In this document: in pieces, positions 62,604-64,000 of the stretch | Position numbering within the stretch: position 1 is the stretch's first letter | How the letters are laid out: each line of letters begins with the position of its first letter | Origin: Alcaligenaceae bacterium | Lineage (GTDB): Bacteria > Pseudomonadota > Gammaproteobacteria > Burkholderiales > Burkholderiaceae_B | Direction: 5' to 3' | Assembly (NCBI GenBank): GCA_030538235.1 | Contig: JAUNUJ010000001.1 | Coordinates: forward strand, 46,978 to 110,977 | DNA length: 64,000 bases | Made by a program: the position numbers and the translations under genes | The notes under the pieces: generated by a model | Database searches by the model: none | What the model was told of the DNA's origin: nothing | Seen by the model: the letters and a program-made list of their open reading frames with translations, nothing else

Positions 62604-63305
62604 TTACAGCGGCAAATCAAATAAGAGAATTTCGGCGTCTTCGGCGTTAGTCACTGTGATTTGAGGCTCATTAATAATCTTAACGGCATCACCGGCCTTA
62701 AGCGCCAGACCATTCACAGTGATGTTGCCGCGAGCTACGTGCAAATAGCCACAACGGGTCTCATCCCAATGGTACTCTAGGCTATCATCGCCATCTAAGA
62801 TTGAGGCAAAAATCGATGCATCCTGATGGACACGAACCGAACCGTCTTGGCCATTTGGTGAGACGATAAGCTGCCATTTGCCCAGTTTGCTTTCACGGGA
62901 GAAGTTTTTTTCCTCATAGCTTGGCTGCAAACCTTGTGTATTAGGGTGAATCCAGATTTGTAGAAAATGTACATCTTCGTTAGCTGAGTGATTAAATTCA
63001 CTGTGTCTGATGCCGGTACCGGCGCTCATGCGTTGGACGTTGCCGTACTCGATGACTGAGCCATTGCCCATACTGTCTTTGTGCTCCAAGGCGCCTTCGA
63101 GGACGTAGGAGATAATCTCCATGTCGTTATGGCCGTGTGCACCAAAGCCCTTGCCCGGTTTAACGCGGTCTTCATTAATCACTAATAAGGGACCAAAGCC
63201 CATGTGTTTAGGATCGTAATAGTTGGCGAATGAAAATGAATGACGTGAGCTCAACCAACCATGTTCGCCAACACCGCGGTCTTCACCTCGACGGATTTCT
63301 AACAT
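62604..63305 (-). CDS. Pirin family protein (YhhW-like)
   Basis: 233 residues, bicupin. RHSFSFANYYDPKHMGFGPLLVINEDRV is the pirin signature. The metal site is HGHNDME with the later histidine in GTGIRHSEFNHS. The C-terminal cupin is more diverged. E. coli YhhW has quercetin 2,3-dioxygenase activity in vitro; the natural role is unclear. AAGGA precedes the ATG. Confidence 0.9.
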   Translation of the reverse strand: MLEIRRGEDRGVGEHGWLSSRHSFSFANYYDPKHMGFGPLLVINEDRVKPGKGFGAHGHNDMEIISYVLEGALEHKDSMGNGSVIEYGNVQRMSAGTGIRHSEFNHSANEDVHFLQIWIHPNTQGLQPSYEEKNFSRESKLGKWQLIVSPNGQDGSVRVHQDASIFASILDGDDSLEYHWDETRCGYLHVARGNITVNGLALKAGDAVKIINEPQITVTNAEDAEILLFDLPL

Positions 63306-63466
63306 ATTTATTCCTTTAGGCTAGTGCCTGAATTAATTATTTAACATCCAAAAAAGACAGATGATTGGATGGGCACAACGGTCTTTGAATCGACCGTGTG
63401 CTGCAAGTCATGTGTCGGTGGGGTACTTATTTAGCTTAGTTGTGCTGTGCCACCGATTATTTGGTT

Positions 63467-64000
63467 TTACTGAAGAATGGCTTCTAGTGCAATATCTAAT
63501 GTCACTTCGTCGCCTACAGCAGGAGCATAGGCACCTGCATTAAACTCGGTGCGTGAAATAACGGTAGTCGCATTTGCGCCGATAGCATCTTTTTCGAACA
63601 TCGGGTGAGGGCCATTAAAGAATGATGTAATGCTTAGGGTCACTGGTTTTGTCACATCTTTAATGGTTAGATCGCCTTCGATGCTGACCGGTTTATCACC
63701 TTCAAATACTACCTTGGTCGATTTGAAAGTTGCCGTAGGGTATTTAGCGGTATCTAGGAAATCTTCGCCCTGGATGTGTTCGTCAAACATATCAAAACCG
63801 GTATTAACAGATGTCATATCAATGCTGATATCAACTTCAGCCGTGTTAGCTGCTTTATCAAATACCACGGTACCATGGGTGTTTTTAAAGCTCAAAATCT
63901 GCTTGGACATGCCCATATGATCATAAGAGAAACGTGGGAAAGTGTGCGTTGAATCAACAGCATAGCTTTGTGGTGCAGCCATCGCTTGGGTAGCAAATAA
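63467..64000 (-). CDS. YceI family periplasmic protein (5' end outside window)
   Basis: The frame is open to the window edge. The last six codons before the edge (LFATQA), followed by MAAPQSYAVD, look like the end of a signal peptide cleaved near AMA-APQ. So the true start lies beyond 64000, and the ATG at 63982 is internal. The mature domain is a YceI lipocalin-like barrel: AVDSTHTFPRFSYDHMGMS, VDISIDMTSVNTGFDMFDEHI, DFLDTAKYPTATFKST, GDLTIKDVTKPVTL. Such proteins bind isoprenoid or polyprenyl lipids in the periplasm. Function here is unproven. Confidence 0.9.
   Translation of the reverse strand, partial: LFATQAMAAPQSYAVDSTHTFPRFSYDHMGMSKQILSFKNTHGTVVFDKAANTAEVDISIDMTSVNTGFDMFDEHIQGEDFLDTAKYPTATFKSTKVVFEGDKPVSIEGDLTIKDVTKPVTLSITSFFNGPHPMFEKDAIGANATTVISRTEFNAGAYAPAVGDEVTLDIALEAILQ

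Overview
The window looks like a chromosome segment of a Gram-negative bacterium. I infer a betaproteobacterium of the Burkholderiales (Alcaligenaceae-like) at moderate confidence. The grounds are a BamC lipoprotein gene beside dapA, a single-chain indolepyruvate ferredoxin oxidoreductase, a PiuC-type siderophore module, Liv- and TRAP-type transporters with acyl-CoA catabolic genes, and proteobacterial-type tRNA-His and tRNA-Arg. There is no rRNA gene, so the genus cannot be fixed. Base composition looks moderate, roughly mid-forties percent GC by eye.

Layout. 1-4227 is the 3' part of a giant repeat adhesin (Ig-like repeats, then RTX-like glycine/aspartate repeats). It faces a leftward operon (11553 to 4792) for a type I secretion system: TolC-like protein, ABC ATPase, HlyD-like adaptor and, unusually, an Omp85-family barrel protein. 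An IS66-family remnant lies between them, and the ABC gene carries an in-frame TGA. 11894-20414 is housekeeping: gdhA, indolepyruvate ferredoxin oxidoreductase, bamC, dapA and yciO, with a small membrane protein. 20592-21172 holds an SSB-like gene. 21299-25496 is a Fur-box-preceded iron module: TonB-dependent receptor, PiuC hydroxylase and an FMN alpha-hydroxy-acid oxidase. 25514-30127 is the molybdate locus: modD (broken by TGA) diverging from modABC and a separate di-Mop protein, with modE convergent.

30396-43280 is a large catabolic block: amidase, two TRAP solute receptors, MaoC hydratase, TRAP permease subunits, MmgE/PrpD, acyl-CoA dehydrogenase, CaiB-type CoA transferase, GntR regulator, MFS carrier and CitE-type lyase. 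The set resembles the itaconate cluster of Pseudomonas aeruginosa: CoA transferase activates, hydratase hydrates, lyase splits to acetyl-CoA and pyruvate. Two promoters in the block share a TTGTCCGG palindrome just after the -35, which I propose as the GntR operator.

43395-46310 holds a ferric-reductase-like flavocytochrome and an MFS protein. 46346-57712 is a second acyl-CoA catabolic block: enoyl-CoA hydratase/isomerase and AraC regulator on the left, then a five-gene Liv-type ABC importer, acyl-CoA ligase, acyl-CoA dehydrogenase and thiolase on the right. 57871-64000 carries tRNA-His, tRNA-Arg, mutS, an old yellow enzyme, a pirin and a YceI protein cut by the window edge.

The points most worth a second look are the type I secretion operon containing an Omp85 protein, the two otherwise intact genes broken by one TGA each, and the amidase/TRAP/itaconate-like regulon with its shared operator.
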